The notes below the pieces were generated by a model. It was given only the letters and a program-made list of their open reading frames with translations. It had not been told where the DNA came from and made no database searches. From the NCBI RefSeq assembly GCF_020740795.1, contig NC_067284.1, positions 94,355,440-94,419,439 on the forward strand: a stretch of DNA of 64,000 nt, written 5' to 3'. How positions within the stretch are numbered: position 1 is the first letter of the stretch; each line of letters begins with the position of its first letter. Source of the stretch: Apus apus (lineage: Eukaryota > Chordata > Aves > Apodiformes > Apodidae). Both the position numbers and the translations under genes were made by a program. Below, piece by piece: positions 51,877 through 64,000 of the stretch.

Positions 51877-52095
51877 TCAGCACAAGAAAGATATACACCT
51901 GTTGGAGAGGGTCCAGAGAAGGGCCACCAAGATGATCAAAGGCCTGAAGCACCTCTGCTGTGAAGACAGACTGAGAGAGTTGTGGTTGTTCAGCCTGGAG
52001 AAGAGAAGGCTCCAGGGAGACCTTATAGCTCCTTCCAGTACTTGAAAGGGGCCTACAGGAAAGCTAGGGAGAGACTTTTCATCAGAGAAGATAGT
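51877..52095 (+). mobile_element. CR1 LINE fragment (3' region)
   Basis: The segment contains AGGGCCACCAAGATGATCAA, then TTGTTCAGCCTGGAGAAGAG, GGCTCCAGGGAGACCTTATA and GGGGCCTACAGGAAAGCTAG in the fixed order of the avian CR1 3' end. A small deletion after CTTATAGC and scattered substitutions show age. It is cut off before the usual ATTCTATGA tail. CR1 is the main non-LTR retrotransposon of birds and supports the taxonomic call. Confidence 0.9.
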
Positions 52096-55000
52096 TTCCT
52101 GAATCCAAAAAGTATTTGAGTGCTCTTACTAAAGCTTTATATGAAGGATGGTGTGCTTCCAGCTGCAGGCCCTAAGGGAGGAGCACACACTGTAAAGAAA
52201 TCTCTTGTGGGCAGCAGCTTCTGCTGTCTTGCCTCTTGGGCTCATCCCTCAGTAACCTCTTCTGCACAGAGGTCCAAATTAAGACCCACTGCTGTCTAAA
52301 GTACTTGTTTCCCTTTGTAATCCAGAGCTCTCAGCTAAACTGGTAAACCAGCAGAGATTTTGGAGAGGAAGATATGATGAGCAATTGGGAGATGGCAACA
52401 TAGCAGTATCTTTAGCTGGATCAGGAGCAGCTGATAGTTTGTCCAAGGGCAGCCCACATTCCCATCCCTGCAGTCTGCAACACCAGCTATTGCTCATTCC
52501 TGGCTTGTCCTTCCATTCATTAGCAGCAGATAAACACATCAGGTCAGTGTTTCAGCTCAAATTAGCATCAGTGAAAAGGTAATAGACTTCAATTATTATC
52601 AGTCTTCATTTTGCTCATTCATAGGGATGAACTGCAAGCTCCTTGGAGCAGTGTGCATTTTGTGCAGCCTAACAGAGGTGTCACAGTGCAAATCTATATT
52701 TACTTAGCATGTTTAAAGTTTTCTTTACTACATGCATTAGCTAGTGACTATTTTAATGCATTCCTAGAATTCTGGAATAAACATTACATAAGAACTTATA
52801 ATAATATGAAAGTACATGTGGCTGCATGGTCAGACAGTACATATAGTTCAGATAATGATATTATAGTTTGTCAGTGTACAGGACTTCTCCTCTTCTCTGG
52901 AAAATTTCTACTTTAACTTTTCTTTCTGTCATGAGTTAAAAAGAAATGTTAAATTTTCAAAGTCTCCCATGAAATAAGAATTTGGGGAAAATATTATTTG
53001 AAAGCGTCAAACTGCTCTTTTTGAAGTATTTAATCTCATAAAGTAAGGGCCTTTGTTGGGAATAATTTCAACTGTATTCATAATCTATTTAGTCAAAATG
53101 AAGCACACTGAATTATATGAAAGCAATAATTATTTCCATTATTTTTTTTTCTAAAAGTCCATCTATTCCTGTGGAAAAATACTCAACTTCCCAGATTGTT
53201 TTTTGTAACAAAAAAAATGCTGTTTAGCAAAAAATTCAGTCAGCTCTGGTTTCAGAATAATGTTTAATGTATGATATATGAATACAAACCTTTCTTCTGT
53301 AAAGGAGTACTGGGCAGCATGGGAAGGGTCTATTGTTGGAGTGGACCAGCAGTTTTAGATTTGAATTATTGAGTGTCTTAGTACATGCATGGGGACAGAT
53401 ACAATTCTGGAATGAATATAAATCTTCTTCCCCAAAAGCTAAAGGCATGTTGTTTGGGCCTTCACCTAAGTGGTGCTTGTGAGAAATTCAAAAGAAGAGA
53501 TTATAGTTGTTATTAGATGAAAATTCCTGAACTATTTACTGATTCAGACTTTCACTTGAGTTGATATATTTTAAATATATCTTTATAATAAATTCCCTTC
53601 AGTTTCAGTTTGGAGAGAGGCTGAACCTACCTCATTTCAGTTCAGCAACTAGTTTTGACTAAAAGGGAGAAGACTGTTGAAATCTTTTTCCAGTATTTCT
53701 CCAACAGTTTTAAAATGAAAAATGCCAACTTTCACATTTAAAATAATACTTTTTTTCATAACTCTAAAGTTCAATGGAAGTTAAAAATTTTTTAATATCC
53801 TGAATCTAACTAAAATTATTTCATTTAAATAAGATTTTTTTTTTCCCCCTTAGTGGCTTAATCTTACTTTGAGAATAAGAAATCCACCACTGAACTGGAT
53901 CAGTCTTTGCAAGTTGGATGCCACAGGGGCTGTGGCTGGAAACAGGCTGCTGGGGACAGAGAAGCTGCAGGAGCACAGGAGTCATGTTGACGTGTCCAGG
54001 GAGGGTAGAGGAGTGGGCTGGAGGAAATACACAACAAGAAAGTACCAGGCAGGGACACAGAAAAGCAAAACTGAGGTCTTCTGTGTGGGCATGTCCCTTG
54101 CTCAGCAAGCAGGAACTCTTATCCAGTGAGTGGCAGGAGCTCTGCCCTGGGATGCCAGACAGAGAGCTCCAGAGACAAGCCAAAAAATCCAGGAAGGGAA
54201 TGGACCACAAAAGTTGTGCAGACGCTGTTTGGCCTGTCTCCACTACTGACTCATGGCAGTGAGGATGCCTGTTCAAGCAGTCAGCCACGGTGGTTTGTCA
54301 GATGAGGCTCTTGTTCTTCTCATGCCTCCCATTCTCTGTTATCTCCTCCCTTCCCAGAAAGCCATGGATTATTTACCAGCTCGGTGAGGATACAACCTCT
54401 CTGGCACTATCCTTTATGTGTAATACCTCAAAAATGTATTTCTCATGTGAGTAGTTTACCATCCATCTCGATCTCCATCTGACTACCCCTGTCATTATGG
54501 GGGACACAACAAAGGGTGCTTTCCACCGACCCACCCATGGAGGGATATGGTCAATCAGGCTAGGAAAGTGTGAAGGTCCACATCTGGTACTAGCCACATC
54601 ACTCCACCTCTTATTATGCTCATCTAGAGCATGATCTAACTTAGTAATGGGGCTTTCCTATGTAAAGAGAAAACCATATGAACCAGAGAGATGTATGAGC
54701 AGAAGTCAAGAGAAGGACCAGGGATTGACAGCTTGGGGTAGTCACAGTGGTGATCATCGGTGGAACAGAAGGACCACAGGACCCCATGGTAGAACTGTGT
54801 CCATCATAATCTCCTCTGCCTTCTCACTCCCATCTTGGCACTCTGATCTCACAGGTTGCTATTGTCCTTCCAAAGTATTTTCCTTAATTCACTCTTAATG
54901 AGAAATGCTGGTGCTAAGGCAGTGGAGTGGAGGCAGGAGGTGACATGCAAATGCATAACAAGCCAGGCCTTCTGAGTGCTCAAAGCAGGGCTGCTTAAGA

Positions 55001-58000
55001 GGAGAAAATGAACATTCATTAAAGTAGCTTCAAACTAACAGTTGGTGTCAGAGATGATTAAGCCCACACTGCGTAAGGTAGCGGAGCCAAGGGTACACAT
55101 CACTTCTTTGGTGATGGGTGTTTAAAACCTAAGGCTCAGGCAGCCTCTAGTGCCCCTTCTTTCTGCAGGCAGATGCTCTGGCTTCTGGGAAAGTGTTTGT
55201 CGCTTCTTTTGCCCAACGCACATGTTTCCCCTGATTCTTTGCATATTTCATGAGTTCACATTGAAAATTATAATTATAGCTATTAATCCAAGAAAAGTCA
55301 GTGGAAAAAGCTGCTGTGCCTTGATGGAATTTTTGTCTTAAGTTACACCTGTGGTAAATCTTCTGAATTCGGCTTTTTTTATAGCTATGAGATTCTTTCT
55401 TCAATATATATTCTAAAAACTGCACTTACAGCAAGTTTTTGTTCTTGTCTATACAAAGATTATTCTATGAACTTTGAGCAACATCAGCTTTTTATTGGTG
55501 TCTGTCAGTCTTTTAAAGAAAATCTACAGTTTTGCAGAATAAGCATAATTGCTTTCATTGCCTAATTCTTCTAATACTATACTAACACTATTAGTCATTC
55601 AAATGGTGGATTAAATTTATGCGAACTCTTCACTGTCATAAAATTTTCTAGAAATATCAGCAGTCCTCATGACTGTTTAAATGAATAATAAGGAACTAGT
55701 ACAGAGCAGCAGCAGCAATAAATGACAGAGAAAATACATAACCGTGTGTTTCATTGTCAAACGCATGTGTTATTCTGTAATTTAAGCCACCCCAGCTGTA
55801 CTACCAGAAGAAATAAACAGGGTATTTAGGGAAAAAGAGGTTCCTTTCCAACAGCAGGCCTTTGCACATACTAGCATTCTGCTTCCAGAGTCTGTCAAAT
55901 TGGTTTTAATGCTGAACACATTAACATTTCCCTTTTCAGTATTCAGGGTTGCTCAGGTGTAAATCAGAGATTTGGAATGAAATGATCCTTTCTAGCAGTG
56001 TGTTATGTGTTAGATTCTGCTTAATTTATAACTAGATGGTCATTACCTTACATACACATATTGGAGGCTCTGAAACAACATTTAATTTCTAAGAAATAAA
56101 ATAAACAAGGAGCTATTAGTTTTAGCTGTGCACTACAGCAGAAAGAGCATAGGTCCAAAAACTCAAAATGGAGGCTTGGATCTTTTCTTGGAATCAAACT
56201 GTCAGCCACAACTCTGGCTTGTAGACCACAGGATGCACCATTGATGGCTAGGAGCTGCACTAATGGAGAATGCTAAGTAGCAGGAGATTTATATCCCTGT
56301 TTACCCAGAAATTCATTGGTAGCTGAGTAGAGCACCCATGTGGGCTCTGTACACAGCTCTGGAGTAATGCAGGTGGGGGCAAGTTCTTCCATGATTTCTG
56401 TACTATCAGTATTCTAGCATTACCCCTCTCAAAATTTAGGAGGTTTTACATTATTACAGTGAGCCTGACAACAGTTATTGTTACAGAGATCAAATGAAAT
56501 TATACTGATACAAGGAAAGAACCTTCAGTTGAAGGCATAAAAATAACCTTCTTGTTTAATGACGGGTGAAAATTTACTAGTATTGGAGGATTCATTTTAA
56601 GAAAAAGGTACTTGGAATCTACACCTCAGTCAAGTTCTTGGTACAGACAAGGGTTTCATTGATTTCTGTATAAACATTAAAATCAACCATGGAGGTTTTG
56701 CAGCCTAATTTGCTTTGATTTTTCACCATTTTAAATCCTAATTCAGCTTAACAAAAACCCTTCTACATAAGATCAACAAAAGATTGCTGCGTTGAAAATT
56801 ATGTGGAAGTAAAACTGTTCTGAGGATCAGTTACAGAAAAGTACAATGAAATAACTACAGCTAAGGAAAAAAAAAAGACAGAAAGTCCCTTTTTCATTAT
56901 TTCCTAATACTCTGATCTTTGTTTTCATTCTGAATGGGAAATAGTAACTTTTCTATGAAGTGGAAGGCTGCAGAGACTTATGATTAAAAAAATGTAAAAA
57001 AAATAATAAAATATTAAGAATGAAAATTTTTATTTTGAGTCAGTTTGACATAGGAATGTGCTTGAGTAAATGGCCAGATTCCCTCAGGAACATTTTGCTT
57101 CAGACATGTCATGCTTCCACTCTATTCTGCAAGCTGTGTATTCTTCCCTGTGATACACCTCCTGCCACGCACTCCAGCTTCCCTGTAAGTCTCATGATGT
57201 ACCATGAGGTAAAGAACTTGGCTCTTGGGATCCATGAGGCATTTAGAAAAGCACTCTGAAAGGAAAAATTACTGGAAAAACCTTTTGGAGAAACCTGATA
57301 TTGTACGTAAAGCATATTTTGCCTGTAAATCCTTTGTCAGCTGTAGGAACAGGAGTAAAAACCGTTCTCAACTTACCTGTTACATCTTAAAAGCCCCTAA
57401 TTATGTGTGGTGCTGCATATAGTACAGTAAAAGTCCAGCTCATATATAGGTTTTAGGAAAAAAAAACAAATCTCTCTTTGGATCAAATTTTAATCAATCT
57501 CTTGGAAGCGTGGATTTCCATGAAAGGTTCTGTATGGTTCTGCTTAGGTAAAAGGTACTGAAAACCCGTACATGCCTGGCCCTCAGTGCTAGTGCAACAG
57601 ACACCCCTCAAGGAAAGCAGCCAGCTGTTCATAGGGATGTTTTCTTGGGCCTGTTTTGCCAACCTCTTGGTGGTCCTCGCCATTCAAGGAGACTCCTGCA
57701 GTGAGGTTTAACATCTCAGGGGACAAAGCTTAGTTGGGAAGCTGTCACCTCTGGTTCTTTGAATGGGTGACTCAGACTGTCTTAATGAAATCTTATCCTG
57801 TTCTTAAACTAATGTAGTAGTTCCTGAACTCAGAGATCACTGCAACAATGTGCCAGAAAAACAGTACTTACTGCCTCACACCTTATCACAGCAGGGTGGT
57901 TAATGATCACCAACATTAATAAGCAGCCCAGCACCTTTTCCACTGGTAGCAACAGAGATACAATACACCTTTTATACATCCTAGCAAATGACTTCCACCA

Positions 58001-59559
58001 TGAAAACAATTCTGTTACTTTATCTTTTTTCTTTAACACAGGCCAATTTTTAAGTTGTGAAATACAATGCAAGCTTGAAGAACTTTCAGAAATAATTTAA
58101 GCAACTTTAAGGGCTTGATGTATTTTTTTTTTTCCCCTTACCTAAGCCACTCGCCAGCAAGTTCCTCAATGAAGGATACCACATTAAATAGTAGTGCAAA
58201 CCTCTCTGATGCTAATCCCTTCTTGAGAAGAACAGTAGTCTCAGAGAAGACTGAGCAAGAAACGAAGCCTAACCAGTATTCGTAATGTCACAGGTTCCTT
58301 TTTTTGAGATTACCAAGGGGCCTCACAGCCACAGCACAGAGTTAAAACTGAGATCAGCAGCCAAGCAAGGAACAGCTCAGCTGTTGTCTGGCACTGGAAA
58401 TCAGATGAGGAAACAAGTTCAGCGACCTGAGAAAATGTTGAAGGATAAAGAAAAAAAACCACAAAATCATCTGTTAAATGTAACCCAAGGTGTTTATCTC
58501 CAGTTTCATTAGCACTGCTAAATACAGATTCTGGGGAACTGGAAATTGTCTCGTAGTGATGCAGAATGTTTATGTCCTGTGCAAGAGCACCTCTTCTGTC
58601 ACATCTGTGCCTCACACAGGGACACAGCGTCCCCAGAAAGGGGACTAGAATGGAAGGGAACATCCTGTGTTTTTCCCTTTCAGATGCAGGACCCTTCTGC
58701 TTAGATCTTAGCAAACGGCTTAAGGAACAAATCCTAATGTGGAGTTAATATCAGGGAAAGTGTAACTAATTTTTCAGGTTCTTCCTTGTAATGCCACCAC
58801 TCCTGGTGCTGCAGGCAGCATGCAGCAGCTTACAACACCATTACCAGTGCAAAGTCTGACTGAAGTACATGCACAGACACCAAGAGACCCAGAAAGCCTG
58901 TAAGCACCTACAGCTTTGGATGGGACAGAAAGGAGTGCAATGTTTATCACAGACTGTGGTACTGAAGAGATATTCATGCCCCTCAGTTGAGATGAACTGC
59001 CCAGTAAGGCAAATGGTACGAGAAGGCTCGGGAGGTGTCTACTCTGACACCAAATGATGGCTTGGCACCACTCTACATTGGTATACAACAGCCCTGAAAT
59101 ACCCCCTTGCTGTGCCCAGCTCAGGCAGTTTTACAGAATGGGCAGCTCATGGCCGAGTTCCAGAAGGCCTGAGCTGAAAAGCACCTCTGAGGCCTTGGAG
59201 CAGTGGCAAACAGACGTTTCAGAGAAGACTGGAGTACTGTCCTCCTGTTTGCAAAGCAGGGAGAGCAACCCCCAAGCTAAAAACTGATCTGATGGACAAA
59301 GTTCCTGCTGAGTCTTTCGCTTCCTTTAGTGTATGTATGAAGCCTTTAGGAAAAGTAACAAGGAAATGGAGAGTATTGCATTAGTAACAGGCAAATGGTA
59401 TTCAGCTTCACCCTGTAAATCCAGTTGGTGATGTGGAAGAGATGATCTCCAGCCACAGGAGATTTTTACTTGAATGTGACTCATCTGCTGGGGCTCAGTT
59501 CCTGATCAAGTGAAAACAATGCTGATAGGGTTGCTGAGGACAGCATTAGCAAGAACTCC
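52096..59559. other. Intergenic, no gene recognised
   Basis: AT-rich DNA with chance-length open frames. The longer ones are 155 codons at 53821-54288 on - and 134 codons at 58310-58714 on -; neither has a domain I recognise. No RNA gene or clear mobile element was seen apart from the CR1 fragments on either side. Confidence 0.55.
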
Positions 59560-59629
59560 CTCTGGTAATCGAGGGACTGGATGACCTTAAAGGTCTTTTG
59601 CAACCTGAACACTTCTTTGATTCTATGAC
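59560..59629 (+). mobile_element. CR1 LINE 3'-terminal fragment
   Basis: GACTGGATGACCTTAAAGGT followed by CTTTTGCAACCTGAAC and ending GATTCTATGA is the extreme 3' end of CR1, including one copy of its terminal octamer-type tail. Similarity to the left is weak, so the left end is approximate. It has the same orientation as the CR1 fragment at 51.9 kb but is a separate, shorter insertion. Confidence 0.85.
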
Positions 59630-62600
59630 AGAGCTTCAGCAACATCTCCAGATCAAGGCTGGTGCTAAGACTGCAAGAAAGCAATCATGTCAGGGAGCAT
59701 TTTAAGTATGCCAGCCAGGGTGAGGAAAACCTTGTGTTTTTATATGGCCTTTGCAATTGTTTATAAAACCTCTGGTACTTTGTAAAATGAAGGGCACATT
59801 ATTTCTTGTACTTACAGGGTTTACACAGGGAGAGCCCAGCTCTCTGTTTACCACTGAGTCACCAGCTTAGATTCAACCTGACCAATCCATGTAAGCTCTA
59901 GCCAGTTAATTCCACCTCAGCAGCAGTATTTCCCTCTGGCTGCCAGCTAACGTCTGGCACAGAGAGCTGCACAGGCTTTTGCCACATGGCAGACTCTAAG
60001 TTCCTGCTGGTTTATGACCAGTTCTTAATGCAATTGAAGCAGCTCATGAAGCCGTTTACATACTAATTGTCTTCCTAATTGTCACTGTGGCTATTTGTTA
60101 TAAATTTTCATTCTGTGATGGATCGTGAGCTGCAGGAGATAGAAAAATGGGCTAAATCAGTTTCTGCTTTGAATGGACAGTTTGTGTGTAAGAAGGGGTC
60201 TAATTGAGGAACAGAAATGCAACCGCACAGTGTATCTAACTCAGAGTCTCCAAAGTTTAGACTTGGGTACAAAGGAAGGGTATCTAAAAGACAGCCCTCC
60301 CTTCCATCATCTTCATCCTCAGTTTTCATAGTACTTCACTTAACCATTCACGTGGAATGGAGGCCAAGCAGTTAATTACCAAATGATCCATACCCTGGCT
60401 CAGGGCAGACTGAGGCTGGAACTGCTAAGGGATGGGAAACAGCTGCTCAGTGCCCATTACAGTTTCACTGACACTTAAGGGAATTAGTGCAATTAGCAAT
60501 TGCAAGACAAGAGGGGATTCTCAGGCTGACAGTTTTACACTGGAATCCAGGAAAGCTAATTTTAATCTTCCTGAATATAATTTTTACTGCAGAACAGAAT
60601 ACTGGGAGGAGATGCTGTCCTAGAGTGTTCAGATATTTTTCTTGGAAGAAACCCTACACTCCTGTGAAACAGTAGTAAGGAGGGGCCTGATTCATCTCTC
60701 ATTTCTGTAAACATCCTAGTGTTTACAGCAACATCCCAATGTTAAGTATTACTGTACCAAATCCAGATGTCTGGACTCATGCAAAACTTTCTGACGCCAA
60801 CATGAATTCTGTGGATAAGGCAAGCCGTGGCTTGCTCTAGATGGATGTAACCAGAGCCAAAGTTTACTCTCAGTTGCACTGGCAGGAGCACAGAAAAACT
60901 CCATAAAGCTCCAGATTTACAGTGCACTGACTGACAGCAAAACATGTCCCCAGATACTAAAACTTAGCCAAAGGAACCAACTTGTTTAAACATCTCATTG
61001 GAGATGGCCAGCAGCACACCTTAACTTTTGACCTTTCCCTCCAGCTGTGACTTCTGTTTAGCTTTTAATACTGTCACAAGTCCAGACTTTCCCTTTTCCC
61101 TTGCCACCTAACAACTTTTATTCTATTAACACACTCTCTTTCTTATTTAGGATACCATAGATACCTAAGCTAAGGGAAACTGGATGTAGCAATACTTTCT
61201 ATTTTGCGTGTGTGTGTGTGTTAGGAGGAAAAAGTTTCCCACCAAGTGTTACCCATGCACTCTCACTTCTTTCACAGCAGTTCTACCTCACACACCCCCC
61301 AAAACATCCTTTGCATTAGCAGCCAGGAGGGACCCACTGCTCAGGCTTGATTCATATGCTGATGAGTCCACATCCTCACCTGCCTGGTCTGGCCAGCAAG
61401 ACTCCAATGCCACAGGAGGCCCTGCCTTCTTCACAGTGAAACCTCAATATGAAATGAACGTTTTCAGGGTGATTTCGTTCAAATTGTAGCTTTCATTTCT
61501 CACCATGTAGGTTATATTACAGTATTTAAAACTGAAGAGATTTATCTCTAGCAAGGTGAAAAACAATTAAAAACAAACACAGCCACCCCCTCCCCCCCAA
61601 ACCTCTCTTAGCACAAGTGCTGGGACAGCTGATAAGATAGTGGCCTCATAATACATCTTACTGAAGATGTCACTCACACCAGCTATTTTTCTTTTGATTC
61701 AACCAGACCCCACTATGGACTTCCTGTGTGATCATCTTTTAATAACTGGACCCCAAAGAGCCTTGGTGCCTTCCTCTGACATACTTAACACTGTTATCTG
61801 TTTGTCCTGGAGTGTAACAGATCTGTAAAAACCTTGATGCAGCATTGATTGATGTACAGTCATTTGATACAAAATCTTCCCCTCCTGCCTATTTACATCA
61901 TAAGCTTTTCAGCATATCAGCTCATAAAATGCTCTGGTCTGGTAGTAGAGGTGGTGTTTTTTCTAGAGGCATACTATCTTCCAGATTCTTGCTAGAACTG
62001 GCATCTCTGGAGGAAGGCCCACTGGCTGCTCAGTGCAGGTCATCTGTGGAACACTGTGGGCCAAGGTGTGGAGCACACAGAAGACAATCGTGTCTGCCTG
62101 CACACGGGAACAGGGAGCATGGCAAGGAGCAGCCCAGCAAGTCCATAGAGCCTTTGTGGAGCTGCATGGATACACAATGCCACAGTTACAGCAGGAACAG
62201 GATCCTGCTGCGTGCCAGTGGGCACAGCTTGTGTGGAATGCCTCCGACCCCTGCCATGCCAACAGCTCTGTGGGACACGGGCACCCAAGCAGGGTGCTGC
62301 CTGCAGGCTCAGGTGGGATGCGTGGGCACAGGGGCCAGGGCTCCCCTCTCCGCTCTGCCAGCACCTGGCTTTGGGCAAGTCTCTTCTCCGCCCTCATGCC
62401 CCTTGCAGCTTCTGTGTGTTTTGGTTGCAGGTTCCCTATCCTGGTGTAACTGGTCCACCATTTAACTCAATAGAAAATTTCCCATTTTGAATTTCAACTT
62501 TGAATTACAACTGAAGTATTTGTACAGTGCCCAGAAAAATAAAGACCTGCTGAAGTGCCGACTTAATATTAAGTTAACTTATTTTCAATATAATTTCTCA

Positions 62601-64000
62601 TGCTCTGTCATAAAGTTGTGGTTTCTTTGAAACACATTAGCTATTTTCTTAATTCTTTAGGTTCCATCTAGGTAGAACTAACTGAACACATTTTTTTAAA
62701 TGTTAAAAGGAATTAGAAGCAGTAACACATGAACTGCAATACAGCAGTGGGCAAAGATCACTGCTAATTATACTACAGTATTAAAAATAATTCTTTGTAT
62801 ATTGGGATTGACCAGGTCTGATTTACTGTTCTAGGAAGGAAAATATAATACAACTGATCCAATAGATTACTCTATCAAGGAGGTGTCACAGCCTCAGTCT
62901 CCATGGAGCAGAAGACTGCAGGGAAGAAGTGCTGCAGAGGAGTGCTGTTTCCAGAACACAGGGGGGTTGGGTCTGGGTTCAACCAACCACAATGAAAAGA
63001 ATAATTATGGATCCCTAGGCTTTTCCACATACTGCAATTGCAGCTTTGAATAACAATTACTTACACATGCAGAGCATTCCTATTTACTAGTATCTATTTA
63101 ACAGGCAACATCTATCAGGCAATTCAGTGACATACTGAGGAAAATGATTAGGAGCACAAATCATTAAGGACTGTCTCTCAGAAGAGGCACCAACTGTTTT
63201 TCCACAAACCAGAAAGACATAAGAGGAAGGATATTTAATGACTATTGCAACAATCAGTATACTTTCAGTAGCAGGGCAATATAAGACAAACATTTGTGTT
63301 CACAAATACTTTGAAATAGCTGTGAACCTTACAGAGACAGTATGATGGAATTCTGACAGCAAATTATGAATGCAAAAGAAGCACTATTGACAGGAATGTT
63401 AATTTATTCAGAGACCAAAGGAACATTAAGTTGTACATTTATCCATCCCTGACTATTTCCAAACAAAAACTTAGTTTTGCTACTTTCTAGATAAATTATT
63501 TCACTGAAATTACAGTGTCTATAAAATGCAAGGAAACAGATCAGGTAATCAAAATACTTCCTTGGCTCATCACCCATGAATTTCAGTTTTGGAACACAAT
63601 ATAAAACTGCTTTTTTCTCTACCATATGTTGCTTTCTAAAAGTCATTACCTTGCCACTAGAAAAGCTGATTAGTTTCACCATTCTATTAACTAGAACAAT
63701 TCAGTTATTCTCTGTTTCCACACTGAAATCTCTAATTAAATTAGGAGACATCAAATTGCTTGCAAATATCTGACAAAGCACTTGTTTATATGTATATTTA
63801 CATATATATATAAACATTTTCTATCAAAAAGTAGGTAATTTATAGACTTTATAGTAATTTAATTAATAAAACAGTATTTGAAAAAAGTAAAAATTTAAGT
63901 GTACTTAATTGAAGGACCTATATCAAGATTAATTTGCAAATTATTTTAAAATGTAATGTTATTATAGTAACCAAATAATAACACGAATAAATGAGGAACT
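59630..64000. other. Intergenic to window end; includes a GC-richer, stop-poor patch
   Basis: AT-rich sequence with one GC-richer patch at about 61960-62460, where a 206-codon + frame (61845-62465) overlaps 138- and 92-codon + frames and 144- and 112-codon minus frames. The translations are Cys/Ser/Pro-rich and unrecognised, so this reads as compositional openness, possibly an exon of a non-coding RNA. The last 250 bp are extremely AT-rich. Confidence 0.5.
61208..61221. repeat. (GT)7 microsatellite
   Basis: Seven GT dinucleotides; a short simple repeat. Confidence 0.9.

Noticed and set aside
53821-54288. 155-codon minus frame, Cys/Ser-rich
   Set aside because: No domain or homology recognised, no visible promoter or splice structure; the opposite strand is equally open over part of it.

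Overview
The window is vertebrate nuclear DNA, almost certainly from a bird. It has spliced genes with GT-AG introns, two CpG-island promoters in an AT-rich background, fragments of the CR1 LINE that dominates avian genomes, and a solo LTR of a type I recall from neoavian birds. About 2.3 kb of the 64 kb can be supported as protein coding. Nothing looks bacterial, phage-like or CRISPR-like.

Layout on the minus strand, left to right: (1) 1-6932 is the start of EPM2A (laforin) intron 1, with exon 1 at 6934-7195 inside a CpG island (about 6.54-7.44 kb). Later EPM2A exons lie off the left edge. (2) 7.4-24.5 kb is the intergenic space between the EPM2A promoter and the FBXO30 3' end. It holds a full-length solo LTR with a candidate 5-bp target duplication, a decayed related LTR fragment, a CTCF-like core and a perfect 28-bp palindrome. 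(3) 24.5-42.2 kb is FBXO30: a 3' UTR ending near 24.48 kb, a last coding exon at 27211-27414, the main coding exon at 28295-30373, an 11.5-kb first intron and a probable non-coding exon 1 in a second CpG island (about 41.3-42.5 kb). (4) 42.5-64 kb is upstream of FBXO30. I recognise no gene there, only two CR1 fragments and microsatellites.

The order and shared orientation of EPM2A and FBXO30 match the human 6q24 arrangement as I recall it, so this is a conserved syntenic block. The two genes do not form a pathway. Laforin is a glycogen phosphatase, and FBXO30 is a substrate receptor of an SCF ubiquitin ligase. No novel system is evident. The more interesting signals are regulatory or structural: a GGGGCC repeat upstream of the laforin start, an NRF1-type palindrome at the FBXO30 promoter, the 28-bp palindrome, a poly(A) site whose downstream element is a 12-bp minisatellite, and a few stop-poor, unrecognised stretches.
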